A stretch of 23,641 nucleotides of DNA. Origin: Neoconidiobolus thromboides FSU 785. Its lineage: Eukaryota > Entomophthoromycota > Entomophthoromycetes > Entomophthorales > Neoconidiobolaceae. The stretch spans positions 1-23,641 of the forward strand of contig MU626526.1 in assembly GCA_025603075.1 (NCBI GenBank), written 5' to 3'. Positions 9,157 through 19,803 of this stretch are shown here, piece by piece. Both the position numbers and the translations under genes were made by a program. Below the pieces are notes generated by a model, which had not been told where the DNA came from, ran no database searches, and worked only from the letters and a program-made list of their open reading frames with translations. The first letter of the stretch is position 1, and the number at the start of each line of letters is the position of its first letter.

Positions 9157-12100
9157 ATGGATTCCGATCAATCATTTCAAGCAGTGGAAAGTGGTTCAGA
9201 TCAAGACATTGTGGTCAAGAAGCCAGCTCAAAAAGTAAGTTGAAATTGTATTTAATCAACTCCTATTAAAGTTTAAAACTAACTTATTACTTAGGAAAAA
9301 GTAGTTAAAAAAATTAAATTGAAGGTAAGATACTCGGATTTCAAATTGGTATTAAATCCAAAAAATTGATTTTTAATTATGATAGAAAAATACCAAGTCT
9401 TTTTTAGATGCAATAAATGACAAATCAAGTTTCAACAAAGAGGATGAAGATTCAAATGAATCGAAGCCTACTTTGAGCAGTAACAATCAACCTAAAACAC
9501 TTGAACAAATTTATCAAAAAAAGACACAATTAGAGCATATTTTATTAAGACCAGATACTTATATTGGTTCAGTTGAACACCAAGTAGAAGAACTATGGAT
9601 TTATAATGAAGAAAAAGGGGAATTAGTTGAAAAAGAAATTAAATATGTACCTGGTCTTTATAAAATTTTTGATGAAATATTGGTCAATGCAGCGGATAAT
9701 AAAGTAATTTATTTTTTAAGAGATTAACATGGATAATGATTTTGATTTTTATAGATTAGAAGTCCTGATATGAATAAACTTAAAGTTGCTATTGAACCGG
9801 AAGCAAATATTATTTCTATATTTAATAATGGTAAAGGTATCCCAGTTGAGATGCATAAAGAAGAAAAAGTATATATACCCGAACTTATCTTTGGACATTT
9901 ATTAACCTCATCCAATTATGATGATAAAGAAAAGAAAGTGGTTGGTGGTAGAAACGGTTATGGAGCTAAATTATGTAACATATTTAGTACAGAATTCACT
10001 ATAGAAACCGGGGATTCAATATCTAATCAAAAATATGTTCAAACATTTAAAAAGAATATGTCAGTTATTGGAAAGCCAAAAATTACTAAATATCCAAAAG
10101 GGGAGTCTTATACTAAAATTACATTTCAACCAGATTTAAAATTATTTCATATGAATGAATTAGATTTGGATACAGTAGCTTTATTGAAAAAACGTGTGAT
10201 TGATATGAGTGGTACTTTAAAAGGAGTTAACGTTTATTTGAATAATAAAAAAATAGCATCTAAGGGATTTAGTGATTATTGTAAGATGTATATTAAATCC
10301 TTTATAAAAGGAAGTTCAAATAATAATGATGTAAAAGAAGAAGGTAATGATGTAAAAGAAGAAGATGATAGTTCAAAAGAAGAAGAAGAAAATGAAAAAG
10401 ATGGTAAATTATCAAAAGCGTTCAAAAAGTTTGCATTTGATGATGAAACTTCACGTTGGGAAGTTGGATTTGTTCCTCATGATAAAGGTACGTTTCAACA
10501 GATTTCATTTGTTAATTCTATTTGTACATCCAAAGGTGGTACACATGTTAAAGTAGTCACGGATAAAATAGTAGAAAAAATAGAAGGATTATTAAAAAAG
10601 AAAAAGGATGTCATGTCAATGTTAAAAGCAGCACATATTCGAAATAATATATGTGTATTTGTTAATTGTTTAATTGAAAATCCGGCATTTGATTCACAAA
10701 CTAAAGAAACATTAAAATTAAAACCTTCCCTTTTTGGTAGTGAATATAAATTATCAGAAAAATTTGAAAAAAAAATTAAAGATTCGGGTATTGTGGATAT
10801 AATGAAAGACGAAGCGGAAGTTAAAGCACATAAAAAATGGGCGAATACTATGGATAGTAAAAAAAGAATCAAAGTCACTGGAATTGATAAATTAGATGAT
10901 GCTAATTTTGCTGGTACTAGAAATGCTAAACATTGTACTTTAATATTGACAGAAGGGGATTCAGCTAAAACTTTAGCTATGTCTGGACTTACTGTAGTTG
11001 GAAGAGATTACTTTGGAGTTTATCCTTTAAGAGGTAAAATATTAAATGTTAGAGATGCATCAAGTACTCAGGTAACAAAAAACAAAGAGTTGAAGGAAAT
11101 TTGTACAATTCTGGGATTGAATTCAAAAAAGAAATATGAGGATGCTAATGAATTAAGATATGGTCATATTATGATTATGACAGATCAGGTAATGTACAAT
11201 AATATAATAATTTAATAATTTAATAATTTAATTTATTAATCTAGGATCATGATGGCTCTCATATTAAAGGGTTATTAATTAACTATTTAGATCATTTTTA
11301 TCCTAGTTTATTAGGAATACCTAATTTTTTACAAGAATTTATTACACCTATTGTCAAAGCATATAAAGGAAAAAATATATATCCATTTTATACATTAATT
11401 GAATATAAAGAATGGAAAGACCAACCAGAAAATAAAAAACATAAATATAAATATTTCAAAGTAAGTTAAATTATTTATTTATTTTATTAATATATTATAA
11501 TATAACTTATTAATTAATTAATAGGGATTAGCTACATCTACTTCTAAAGATGCTAAGGAATATTTTAATAATTTAGAAACTCATAAAAAATTATTTAATG
11601 TAATTAATAGTGAAGATAGGGCATTTATTGATTTAGCATTTAATCGAAAGAAAGCAGAAGAAAGAAAAAGATGGTTAGAAAATTATATACCAGGGGTATA
11701 TTTAGATCAAACAGAAAAATACATTAGCTATTCGGATTTTATTAATAAAGAACTAATTCATTTTTCAATTGCAGATAATATAAGATCAATACCTTCAGTT
11801 ATGGATGGGTTAAAAACAGGACAAAGAAAAATATTATATGGATGCTTAAAAAGAAATCTAAAAGAAGAAATAAGAGTAGCACAATTATCTGGTTATATAT
11901 CAGAAAAGACAGGATATCATCATGGAGAAGCTAGTTTAAATTTAGCAATTGTTAATATGGCACAAAAATTTGTAGGTAGTAATAATTTAAATTTATTAGA
12001 ACCAATAGGAATCTTTGGATCAAGAAGTTTGGGAGGCAATGATGCAGGACAAGCAAGATATATTAATACACATTTAAATCCGATTGTGTTTAAGTTATTT

Positions 12101-14056
12101 CATAAAGATGACATGAATTTATTAAATTATTTAAATGACGATGGCACAATTGTTGAGCCAGAATACTATGTGCCAATATTACCGTTAATATTAATTAATG
12201 GAGCTGAAGGTATTGGCACTGGTTGGTCAACTAATATACCAATGTATAATCCAAAAGATATTATTACTAATATAAGAAGAATAATGAATAATCAACAACT
12301 AATTGAAATGATACCATGGTATAGAGGATTTAATGGAGAAATTAAAGAAATTAATAATGACAATAATAATTTAATTGAAGGAAATAGAAAAGTAAAAAAA
12401 TATGTTTGTAATGGAATTATAAAAAGAATTAGTGAAACTAAAGTTAAAATTAGTGAATTACCAATAGCATTGTGGACTCATAAATATAAATTACAATTAG
12501 AAGAATGGATAATTGATAAGACAATAATTGATTATCAAACTCAAAGTGCAGAATCTTTAGTTGATTTTGAAGTTGAACTAGAAAAAGGAAAATTAGATAA
12601 AATGGAATTAGAAGGTTTAGAAAAAAGCTTTAAATTAAGTAAAACTATTGCAACTAGTAATATGACTTGTTTTAATGGAAATAATCAAATTAAACAATAT
12701 AGTTCAAGTCAAGAAATTATAATCGAATTTTATCATAAACGTATTGAGTTTTATTTAAAAAGAAAAGCTTATTTGTTAAAACAATATACTTTAGATTATG
12801 ACAAATTTGATTATATTATTAAATTTATTAAAGAAGTTAATACAAATTCGATTAAAGTATTTAATGTTAAAAGAAGGGATTTAGTCTTTATATTATTAAA
12901 AAAAGAATATCCCATAATTAATGAATCGGATCAAATTGAATATTTAACAGTGAATGATATGGATACTCAATATAATACTATTTTAACAGGATATAATTAT
13001 TTATTAAAAAAACCAATTGATACATTAACTTATGATGAAATTGCTAATTTGGAAAACAAACGTCTTAAATTAGAACAACAATTAAAAGAATTAAGTAACA
13101 AATCCGAAAAAGATTTATGGAATGAAGATTTAGAAGAATTTATTATCGAATGGGATAAAGCTTTAAAAGAAGATGAATTAGCTATTGAAAATGAATTGTT
13201 AGAATTGAATAATAGGAACAAGAATAACGGTAAAAAAAATAATACAAAGATAACTCGTCCTAGAGTTAAGAAAGAAGTTACTAGTAAGAATATAGAATTA
13301 GCCAAAAAAGAGATTATTACTCAAGAGAATTTAATTCAAGACAAAAAAGTAGTAGTAAATAACTCAATTTTAACTAAAAAAGAAGTTAACAATAAGAATA
13401 TTATATCTACTGCAATTAAAAAAGGTATACCCACTACCCCTATAAGTAATAGAAAATCAACCACTACCACTCCAAGTAATAAAGATTCCCCCTCTATTTT
13501 AAATTTTATTACTAAAAAAGATGAAAGTAATGAAGAAGATAAAAGGATGAAAGATAATCAAGTGACTGATTTGGATACCAATTCGGATGTTGAATTTTAT
13601 ATGTTACCATTAAGAGAAAGAATGAAGTTAGCCAATGAAAGAAAAAAGAAAAATGAAGAAAAGATAATATTTAATTCAGTTGAAGTAATAACTGAAATTA
13701 AGGAAAGTCCACTAGCACCAGTGAGTAAGAGAATAGCAACAAAAACTAAGAAATTAGCAACAAAAGATGAGGAGGAGGAGGAAATAATTCAACCCAAAAG
13801 AAAATATGTTAAAAAAACAAAGAAAATGGAGTTAAGTGACGACGATGATAATGATGAGGCTAACTTAAGTCCGATTGATATTAAACCAGCAGCTATTATT
13901 AGTCAACCTAGACCAAGTAGAAGAGCTGCTGCAGTTAAGAAATCATATGTAGTAACGTTGAGTGACGATGAAGAGGAAGAAGATAAAAAGGAATTAAATT
14001 CAGCGGAAGATAGTTTTCATGGTAGTGAAGAAGAAGAGGATGATGATATTGAGTAA
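9157..14056 (+). CDS. TOP2: DNA topoisomerase II (type IIA, ATP-dependent)
   Basis: Six exons: 9157-9234, 9295-9324, 9386-9703, 9755-11188, 11245-11460 and 11525-14056, all joined in phase 0, giving 1535 aa plus TAA; this is normal for fungal TOP2. The enzyme passes one duplex through a transient break in another during replication and chromosome segregation in the nucleus. GHKL ATPase: NAADNK (about 137-142), GGRNGYG (206-212), and the QTK loop lysine at 459. Toprim: EGDSA (542-546) and D619-Q-D621-H-D623. Winged-helix cleavage domain: MDGLKTGQRK from 785, catalytic R870-Y871 in QARYI. The tail (about 1260-1535) is charged and low-complexity with basic clusters like nuclear localisation signals and acidic serine stretches. 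An acidic insert with a duplicated NDVKEE lies at about 331-360 in the transducer region. The gene appears intact and is convergent with the HTH-repeat gene at 14542. Confidence 0.97.
9235..9294 (+). other. TOP2: TOP2 intron 1
   Basis: 60 nt, GTAAGT donor, TTAG acceptor and a CTAAC branch-like site at 9279-9283. It separates the first 26 codons from a 30-nt exon 2. Confidence 0.85.
9325..9385 (+). other. TOP2: TOP2 intron 2
   Basis: 61 nt, GTAAGA donor, GATAG acceptor. A second AG at 9406-9407, after a better pyrimidine run, would break the frame; the acceptor at 9385 keeps phase 0 and an open frame (KNTKSFLDAIND). Confidence 0.75.
9704..9754 (+). other. TOP2: TOP2 intron 3
   Basis: 51 nt, GTAATT donor, TATAG acceptor. 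It falls directly after the conserved NAADNK, whose Asn chelates Mg-ATP in GHKL ATPases; the next exon resumes with IRSPDMNK. Confidence 0.9.
11189..11244 (+). other. TOP2: TOP2 intron 4
   Basis: 56 nt, GTAATG donor, CTAG acceptor, with repeated AATAATTT units inside. It splits the Toprim metal-binding triad between D619-Q620 and D621-H-D623. Confidence 0.92.
11461..11524 (+). other. TOP2: TOP2 intron 5
   Basis: 64 nt, GTAAGT donor, TTAATAG acceptor, joining KYKYFK to GLATSTSKDAKEYF, a conserved topoisomerase II stretch. Confidence 0.92.
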
Positions 14057-14541
14057 ACAGAAGGTTTATATCAATAAAAATTCGGATTATGCTATATCAT
14101 TAAGAGAATGTTTTTTATTAATTTTAGTTTTTTACTATTGTTTTTTGGAAGGATTTTTATTAAATGTTTTAATAGAAACCCCAATCTACTTTGAATGTTT
14201 TACTTTTATTCATTAATCACTAATTCAATTATATTTGGAATTTTCAAAATAACATTCTTTCTTAATTTAGATTCTTTTTTATTTATAATAAATCGTTTAT
14301 TCCAACATTAATTTTTAAAAAATTTAAAAATTCAATTCTAAGTCAAAAAAATTGTTTTCCAACTTTTCATTACTTTATTAAAATAAAATTTAAAACTTTA
14401 ATCCCATTTCATACTTTTCGTTAAATCTATGAACTTTACGTCAACTAACAACCATATCATATTTCAATTTAAAAAAACTAATATCCTACTTGAGCTTTTG
14501 GGATTTCATTGAAAATTTAGAAATCATTCCAGTATCCACTT
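14057..14541. terminator. Convergent 3' region between TOP2 and the HTH-repeat gene
   Basis: AATAAA occurs at 14073-14078, 17 nt after the TOP2 stop, and could serve as its polyadenylation signal. The rest is AT-rich with no supported gene; both flanking genes end here, so it should hold both 3' UTRs. An open stretch just after TOP2 is in another frame and looks like chance. Confidence 0.4.
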
Positions 14542-16815
14542 TTAATTCCCATCATTTACATTCTTCTGTTTACAAGAATTTTCAATATCATCTACATTTC
14601 CTATCTCTTGATTAATTTCTTGCTCACTTTCACACTTATTTATTTTTTTACTTTCATCACAATTAATTACTTTTTTGTTTTCAACTATATTGACTTGATC
14701 ATTCTCTAACTTGTTCAATTCCTTGTTCTCAAATACATGAACTTCAGTATTATCAGCTACATTGACTTGATTATTATCACTTATACTTATCTTCATATCT
14801 TCATCCACTTTTATTTTTTTTTCATGTTTCAAATTAACTTCCTCATCCTCTATCTCACTATTATCACTAACCTCTTCCATGACTAATTGATCCATTTCTT
14901 CTTTTGATAACTTCACTTTTTTATCGAATATATTTTTTTTAAACTTTTCTCTACCTAATATTTTTCTTTCTTGTACAACAATTCTCCTTGCACTTGAATA
15001 ATTAATATTTAATTCTTTAGCAGCCTCCTTAATGGATTTACCATCAATATCTACTAATTTGGATAACACTTTACGTATTTCATCACTTTTTTTAATATAA
15101 GAATGAGTAATTTGATTTTCAAGTTCCAAATTTCCAGCTTGTAAAGTCGCTTCTAAACGTAATCGTTTCCGTTCATTACAAACAATAGTTCCAGCAGTAC
15201 TATATTTAATAGCTAATTCAGCAGCTGCTTCTTTCATCGATTTTTTTTGTTCTACTACTAAATGCCATAAGTTTTTTTTAGTTTCTAAACTTATTTTATC
15301 TGGTGTTTTAGATAGAAAATTCTTAATTTCACTATATTCTTGAGAATTATCTAAATCCATATGTGCCTTTTTTTGAATTCCACCTGGACCTTGAGCAATA
15401 ATATTCACCGCGCTTTTGTATGGTATAGCTAATTTTTCAGCTACTTCTTTAATTGGTAATCCTTCTTCGATCACTAATTTCCATAATTCTTTTTTAATAT
15501 CGCTACCAATTTTATCCGGTGTTTTAGCTAAAAAACTTTTAATTTTAACATCTTCTTCGACATTGGTTTCTGATACATTCATAGCTTCCTTCAACCTCTT
15601 TCTTTCTTGATAAATTATTCCTTTAGCAGTCCCATAATTAATACCTAACTCAGCAGCCGCTTCTTTAATAAGTTTGCCTTCTTTAATTACTAAAGTTAAT
15701 AACCTTCTTTTATCTTCAATACTAATTTTATTATACGACTGTGAACCTTTAATATCTAATACTTTATCCTTTCCTTGACTCTCTTTCTCATCTTCTATCG
15801 TTTCTTTTACTTTCTTTTTTTCTTTAGAAATTAATCGCCAAGCTCGACCATAACTCATAGACAATTGTTTAGCTGCTTCTTTCAAAGGGGTATTATGTTC
15901 ATCTACTAATATCATTAATGTTTTTGTAATATCATCATTCATCATAATATAGCTTTGACTATTATTAATTTTGGATACTTCATTTTCTTGCATAATTGAA
16001 TTATCACCTTGTTTCATATCCGATTCCAAATCTTCTTGTTGAATTGTTTCATTATCTTCTTGTTCACTTATTTCATTTTCTTCTGCTTTTTTGATTTTTT
16101 TTCTTTCTTTAAATATTACACCACGTGCTGTACTATAGTTAATGGACAACTGCTCGGCTGCATCTTTGATCGCTTTTCCTTCTCCATCCACTAATGATAA
16201 TAATGCTTTTTTATCAGCATCACTTATTTTAAGGTAGGGTCTTGGAACTTTATGATTTTTGATTTCATTGTTCTCTTTTTCAATCTGAGTATTATCGAAT
16301 TCATGTGAATTTTGAGCTACATCGTCAATTAATTCCATTGTGTTTTTCACTTCCGTATTAATTTCTAAAGTTGTATCTCCCTTTTGAACACTATCTTTTT
16401 GAATTTTATTCTCATCTTGTTGAATATTCAAATCACTAGTTTTCTCAATTTCTATTCTACGTAAGTTGAGGATTTCTTTCGCCTTTTTAATACCTTCTTC
16501 AATAATTTTATCAGCTTCTTTATTACCCAATTCAATAATTTTATTTGCTTCCTTAATACTTTGTTCAATAATTTCTTCTGCTTCTTTATTACCCTTGAGA
16601 ACAGATTCTTCAATACCTTCATCGGCTTCAATTATCTTTTTTGTTTTAACATTAGTCGAACCAATTGCTTTATCTGCCTTTTTATCCACTTGTTCACTCA
16701 ATTCATCCGTTTCACCATTTTTTTGTTCCATTGGCTTTGCGTCTTTATTGTTACACTTCTCAATTGAATTTTGAACATCACTATCACGCTCTTGAGTTGA
16801 TTTATTTGGCATCAT
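14542..16815 (-). CDS. Protein with six tandem helix-turn-helix-like modules
   Basis: A 757-aa single-exon protein starting MMPNK at 16815 (a second Met follows immediately) and ending TAA. Residues 1-190 are charged and helical, with two adjacent 22-residue repeats (75-96 and 97-118, each starting GNKEA). Six modules of about 48 residues follow at 193-240, 288-335, 360-407, 432-479, 503-550 and 572-619, spaced about 71-95 residues apart. Each shows LV-x-x-EGKxIKEAA-x-EL-x-INYxTA-x-x-I-x-x-ERK with variation, the layout of a homeodomain-like or transposase-type HTH whose last helix starts at NYxTA. Module 4 is the most diverged (GPGG replaces the terminal ERK). The C-terminal 120 residues are acidic and carry short degenerate repeats (VN, EN, KEL). 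Multivalent binding to repeated DNA in the nucleus is inferred. I do not recognise an orthologue. Confidence 0.85.
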   Translation of the reverse strand: MMPNKSTQERDSDVQNSIEKCNNKDAKPMEQKNGETDELSEQVDKKADKAIGSTNVKTKKIIEADEGIEESVLKGNKEAEEIIEQSIKEANKIIELGNKEADKIIEEGIKKAKEILNLRRIEIEKTSDLNIQQDENKIQKDSVQKGDTTLEINTEVKNTMELIDDVAQNSHEFDNTQIEKENNEIKNHKVPRPYLKISDADKKALLSLVDGEGKAIKDAAEQLSINYSTARGVIFKERKKIKKAEENEISEQEDNETIQQEDLESDMKQGDNSIMQENEVSKINNSQSYIMMNDDITKTLMILVDEHNTPLKEAAKQLSMSYGRAWRLISKEKKKVKETIEDEKESQGKDKVLDIKGSQSYNKISIEDKRRLLTLVIKEGKLIKEAAAELGINYGTAKGIIYQERKRLKEAMNVSETNVEEDVKIKSFLAKTPDKIGSDIKKELWKLVIEEGLPIKEVAEKLAIPYKSAVNIIAQGPGGIQKKAHMDLDNSQEYSEIKNFLSKTPDKISLETKKNLWHLVVEQKKSMKEAAAELAIKYSTAGTIVCNERKRLRLEATLQAGNLELENQITHSYIKKSDEIRKVLSKLVDIDGKSIKEAAKELNINYSSARRIVVQERKILGREKFKKNIFDKKVKLSKEEMDQLVMEEVSDNSEIEDEEVNLKHEKKIKVDEDMKISISDNNQVNVADNTEVHVFENKELNKLENDQVNIVENKKVINCDESKKINKCESEQEINQEIGNVDDIENSCKQKNVNDGN
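14959..16239 (-). repeat. Six-fold HTH-module repeat in coding DNA
   Basis: Module spans on the plus coordinates are about 16096-16239, 15811-15954, 15595-15738, 15379-15522, 15166-15309 and 14959-15102. Modules 3 to 6 keep a near-constant 70-72 residue period, whereas modules 1 and 2 are 95 apart because of an acidic linker. Modules 4 and 5 share the extra lead-in FL-x-KTPDKI, suggesting that they arose by a later duplication. Confidence 0.85.
16462..16593 (-). repeat. Two 22-residue coiled-coil type repeats in the HTH protein
   Basis: Residues 75-96 and 97-118 are adjacent copies beginning GNKEAEEII and GNKEADKII. Each divides into two 11-residue halves, the hendecad spacing known from right-handed coiled coils and amphipathic helices. 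This suggests an oligomerisation segment ahead of the DNA-binding modules. Confidence 0.7.
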
Positions 16816-17560
16816 AATCTAAAAGTTCCCACTTTCTTAGAGATAAAATAGAAAATAATCAAAATTGTTTACTTATGAGTTGAAATTTTATAAAAAAAAG
16901 AAAATTTTTAATTTTGTGCTAAAGATTCTAGAGCATTTTTTTGTCCCCCCTTTTTTTGTTCATTTTGTTTTAGCCAATTAACTTGTGTTTCAAAAAATCT
17001 AATGGATTTTTGGAATTAAGGCTTCTTTTAGATTGATTGAAACTCGGTTTTTATTGGCTGAAAATTTTTGATTACAAGTTGGAATTTAGATTACTAAGCA
17101 TGAATCAAAAATCCATTTTATAGTTGAAATTTCTTTGAAATTGGTGTCAGCAACAACAATATTCATTTGATCCATAATAAACGATCAAAAATAATTATAT
17201 AAATAGTAATTTCTTAAAGTTATCAGCTATTTTTTGAGCAACATCTTTATCGAGAAATCTTCTATCACTTTTCATATATAAACTGGTTTTGATAGAATAC
17301 TAATTTAAAGCTAGCATGCTATCTCATAATACAATTTTTTTAAAATAGGAAAAAGTAGAAAGTTTTCAAATCCTTTCTTTAGTAAGCTTCCAAAGCAACA
17401 AATCATAGGTTATAAGTGTTTCCATTATAAATATACATATTATGTTATTGAGATCTTGTTTATTCTGACTAACGAGTTCAAAACATACATTATATTAAAT
17501 TAATGTTTATTATCAGTTATTACTATTTTCAACAAGTCCAAGTGAAAGCTATATCATTTT
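16816..17560. other. Spacer, presumed promoter of the HTH-repeat gene
   Basis: No supported gene. It includes a homopolymer junction (CCCCCC followed by T7) at about 16945-16958, roughly 130 bp upstream of the HTH gene start. I see no clear TATA box. Confidence 0.4.
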
Positions 17561-17755
17561 TTAATTTCGAAGATTAATATATAGCCAGTCGCTTAATTCT
17601 CTTTCCAATTGCATCAATATGCTCACTACACTACAATAGCTCCAATCTTCATTTGGGGACGTGTTTTCTTGTTTAAAACGTTTACTAATAGCTTTTCCAT
17701 CCAAATAGCACTTAAAAGATAGAAAAAGTGACGAAACCAAAAGAAACAGTACCAT
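17561..17755 (-). pseudogene. Transposase-like fragment 3
   Basis: A 64-codon open frame from an ATG at 17755. Residues about 8-34 (SSLFLSFKCYLDGKAISKRF and on to NTSPN) match the transposase-like remnant at 1061-1185 and the fragment at 7485, and the DNA matches over 17651-17740 on the minus strand. The remainder (SILMQLERELSDWLYINL) has no counterpart in the other fragments. The open frame is probably accidental survival rather than a gene. Confidence 0.65.
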
Positions 17756-18596
17756 TTTCTATTTCACATTTCCTCTTATGTGTTCAAATTCATTATATTT
17801 GGCTTTTTTAAATTTCATTAATATAACAATTTTTCTAAGATTGGAGCAATAGTCTTCTCAAATACATAAATGAATTGAAAGCACAATAGGGATCGAATCT
17901 AGTTTGTAAGTCTACTATATCTTAAATTATAGAAACAATTACTTAATCAATTAACCGTAAGATATACCAATTTAGTAAGTTTATTCAAAAATTACTGATT
18001 TATAATAATATACTATAAAACAAAAAAATTGATAAATTTTAAACTATTAGCTTATTACCAAACATGTGCTATTATATAATAACAATATATATTTGATATT
18101 AACAATCAATTATCATAAAATCCTTAGAAAATATTCTTAAACCTATAATCTTTTTCCAATACCGATGTACAATTAAATCAATTGCTTATTTCCACCAACT
18201 TAATCATTTATAAAACTTTTTATTCTTTATCACATTTAAAGATCCCAGTATATTTAACTACTGAAGACCAAAAAGTTCGCACATGTTCACTCAATCTATA
18301 CTTTGGATAAAAACACTTCGCTCTACTAAGAGATTTCTTATCAGTTTCAAGGATCGTATAGCTCCATGCAGACAACTTGACCTTTTTCAATAAATTTATA
18401 CAAGCTAATTAACTCATTTACGAAATGGTCCAGCTAAGAAGAACCAACATCTACTTTGTACTATTATTTAATAAAAATAATTATACTTTTCTATAGTGGA
18501 TGGGGATTATTTTTTTAATAATTTTTTCTTCTCAGAGAGTATTTAAAAAATGAATACGAAACTAAAACACTCCCATCATGGGGGTTCAGCACTTAA
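17756..18596. other. AT-rich spacer, little seen
   Basis: The first 100 bp may extend transposase fragment 3 (a KYNEFEHIRG-like stretch on the minus strand resembles the region before the conserved core). Otherwise no gene is supported. The right end lies downstream of the tRNA gene on its strand and contains A-runs that read as T-runs for Pol III: AAAA at 18573-18576 and A6 at 18545-18550. Confidence 0.4.
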
Positions 18597-18667
18597 TGCA
18601 ATGTCCGGGAATCGAACCCGGGGCTGCCGCGTGGCAGGCGGCAATTTTACCACTAAACCAACATTGC
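18597..18667 (-). tRNA. tRNA-Gly (anticodon GCC)
   Basis: A 71-nt intronless tRNA. The acceptor stem GCAATGT/ACATTGC pairs fully with discriminator A. The D-arm contains GGTTTAGTGGTA (A box); the anticodon stem GCCGC/GCGGC encloses loop CTGCCAC with anticodon GCC; the T-arm is CCGGG/CCCGG around TTCGATT (B box GGTTCGATTCC). CCA is not encoded, as usual in eukaryotes. It is the only GC-rich island in this part of the window. An open frame on the plus strand through it is a by-product. Confidence 0.97.
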
Positions 18668-19676
18668 TTATGTGTGCAGTTAATAAGTTTTATATAATAT
18701 ATTCCTCAAAATTACTTATCATAATGTCAGTTCTCTGTAATAAGAACATTGCTTTGAAAGCCTTGTCTGTATGTATTATAGTTGGAACTAAAATCTTATA
18801 GCATTAAACTAAATATATCAAATATTGTCTTGAATAATTTCTTTTTTTTTCACCCAAGGGTTTTATTATTAAATGTTTATCGGAAAAGAAAAATATGAAA
18901 AGGATAGTCCAACTATTCAAAAAGAGTTTTTTATTACAGTATCTTCATTTGTATATGGTTTACACACTTTTATAATAAAAAAAGTTATCATTTCAAATTA
19001 AAATAGTGTATATAGTATTTATTCAGTTCAACATACCTCCCAGTCCGCCAAAAATTAATCCTTTATTAAATTTACTTAATTTACTTACAAATTTATTCCT
19101 TATTGCTTCAATCATTCATAATTAGTCTATTTTTAATTCTGTAGAAAATAGAATATCAATTTATTACTTTTAAGTTTTGATTTTCATAGTGATACATAAA
19201 AGGGATAAATTATTTAACCTGTATTTATATTCTTATTTGAATGTTTTAAAAAGTTGTAATATTTTTATATATTAAATTAGGCAATATATAAATTAGTCAA
19301 TATATAAATTAGGTTAATGTATGCATAAATTCAATATTTAAGCTTTAATATCAAATGTGACTGTTAATTAATTTTATTTTGATTTATAAATAGTATCATT
19401 ATCTTATAAATGATAAAAATAGGTTGTTTGCATAAGCATAAGCTATATCTTTAAAAATCTTTAAAAATCTTTAAAGTCTTACCACACAAACGTTTCGTTA
19501 GTAATAGATTATTATTCGCCTCAAAAAACTTAGTGATCTGTATAGATTGCGTAGCACCTTATCATTGCAAATGAACCATATCAGGAGTGATATAAATGAA
19601 TAGTAACCAAAAGGTAATATTTTATAATTTTAAAAATCAATATTTCGTTTTAAGCGTTTATTGAAATTTATTTGTA
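18668..19676. other. AT-rich spacer with short tandem repeats
   Basis: No gene is supported. Local repeats: CAATATATAAATTAG twice (19282-19296 and 19298-19312), and ATCTTTAAAA in three period-10 copies (19447-19476). An 11-bp perfect inverted pair, AACATACCTCC at 19030-19040 and GGAGGTATGTT at 19677-19687, brackets 658 bp. It could be the ends of a small mobile element, but no target duplication is evident. Confidence 0.35.
19447..19476 (+). repeat. Three-copy 10-bp tandem repeat
   Basis: ATCTTTAAAA is repeated at a 10-bp period, with the last copy ending TTTAAAG. This is a simple microsatellite-like expansion in spacer DNA. Confidence 0.8.
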
Positions 19677-19678
19677 GG

Positions 19679-19803
19679 AGGTATGTTTACCCAAAACTTG
19701 TTTTTAAGAAAGAGTTGTATAAAATGATAGAAACAGATCAATATCTAAATCCCGATCCGACCCTCTCGGTACAGCCCTCTTTAAACCGCAAGCATTTAAA
19801 GTA
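19679..19803 (+). other. Open, relatively GC-rich stretch, possible exon or gene fragment
   Basis: From an AG at 19674-19675 (TTTGTAG, splice-acceptor-like) one frame stays open to TAA at about 19803 and reads YVYPKLVFKKELYKMIETDQ and on through LNPDPTLSVQPSLNRKHLK. Composition is balanced and less AT-biased than its surroundings. There is no ATG at its start, and the only short upstream open piece (ATGAATAGTAACCAAAAG before a GTAATA) would join in the wrong phase. It may be an exon of a decayed gene. The opposite strand is also largely open, which lowers confidence. Confidence 0.25.

Noticed and set aside
10365-13305. ORFs in other frames within TOP2 (for example 10495-10878 and 13030-13305 minus)
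   Set aside because: They overlap conserved TOP2 exons antisense or out of frame, without start context or domain content.
15416-16774. Plus-strand ORFs opposite the HTH-repeat gene
   Set aside because: They are complements of its Lys/Glu-rich codons, giving Phe/Leu/Ser-rich pseudo-membrane proteins.
18550-18801. Plus-strand ORF of 83 codons
   Set aside because: It runs through the tRNA-Gly gene in antisense; its only unusual residues come from the tRNA.
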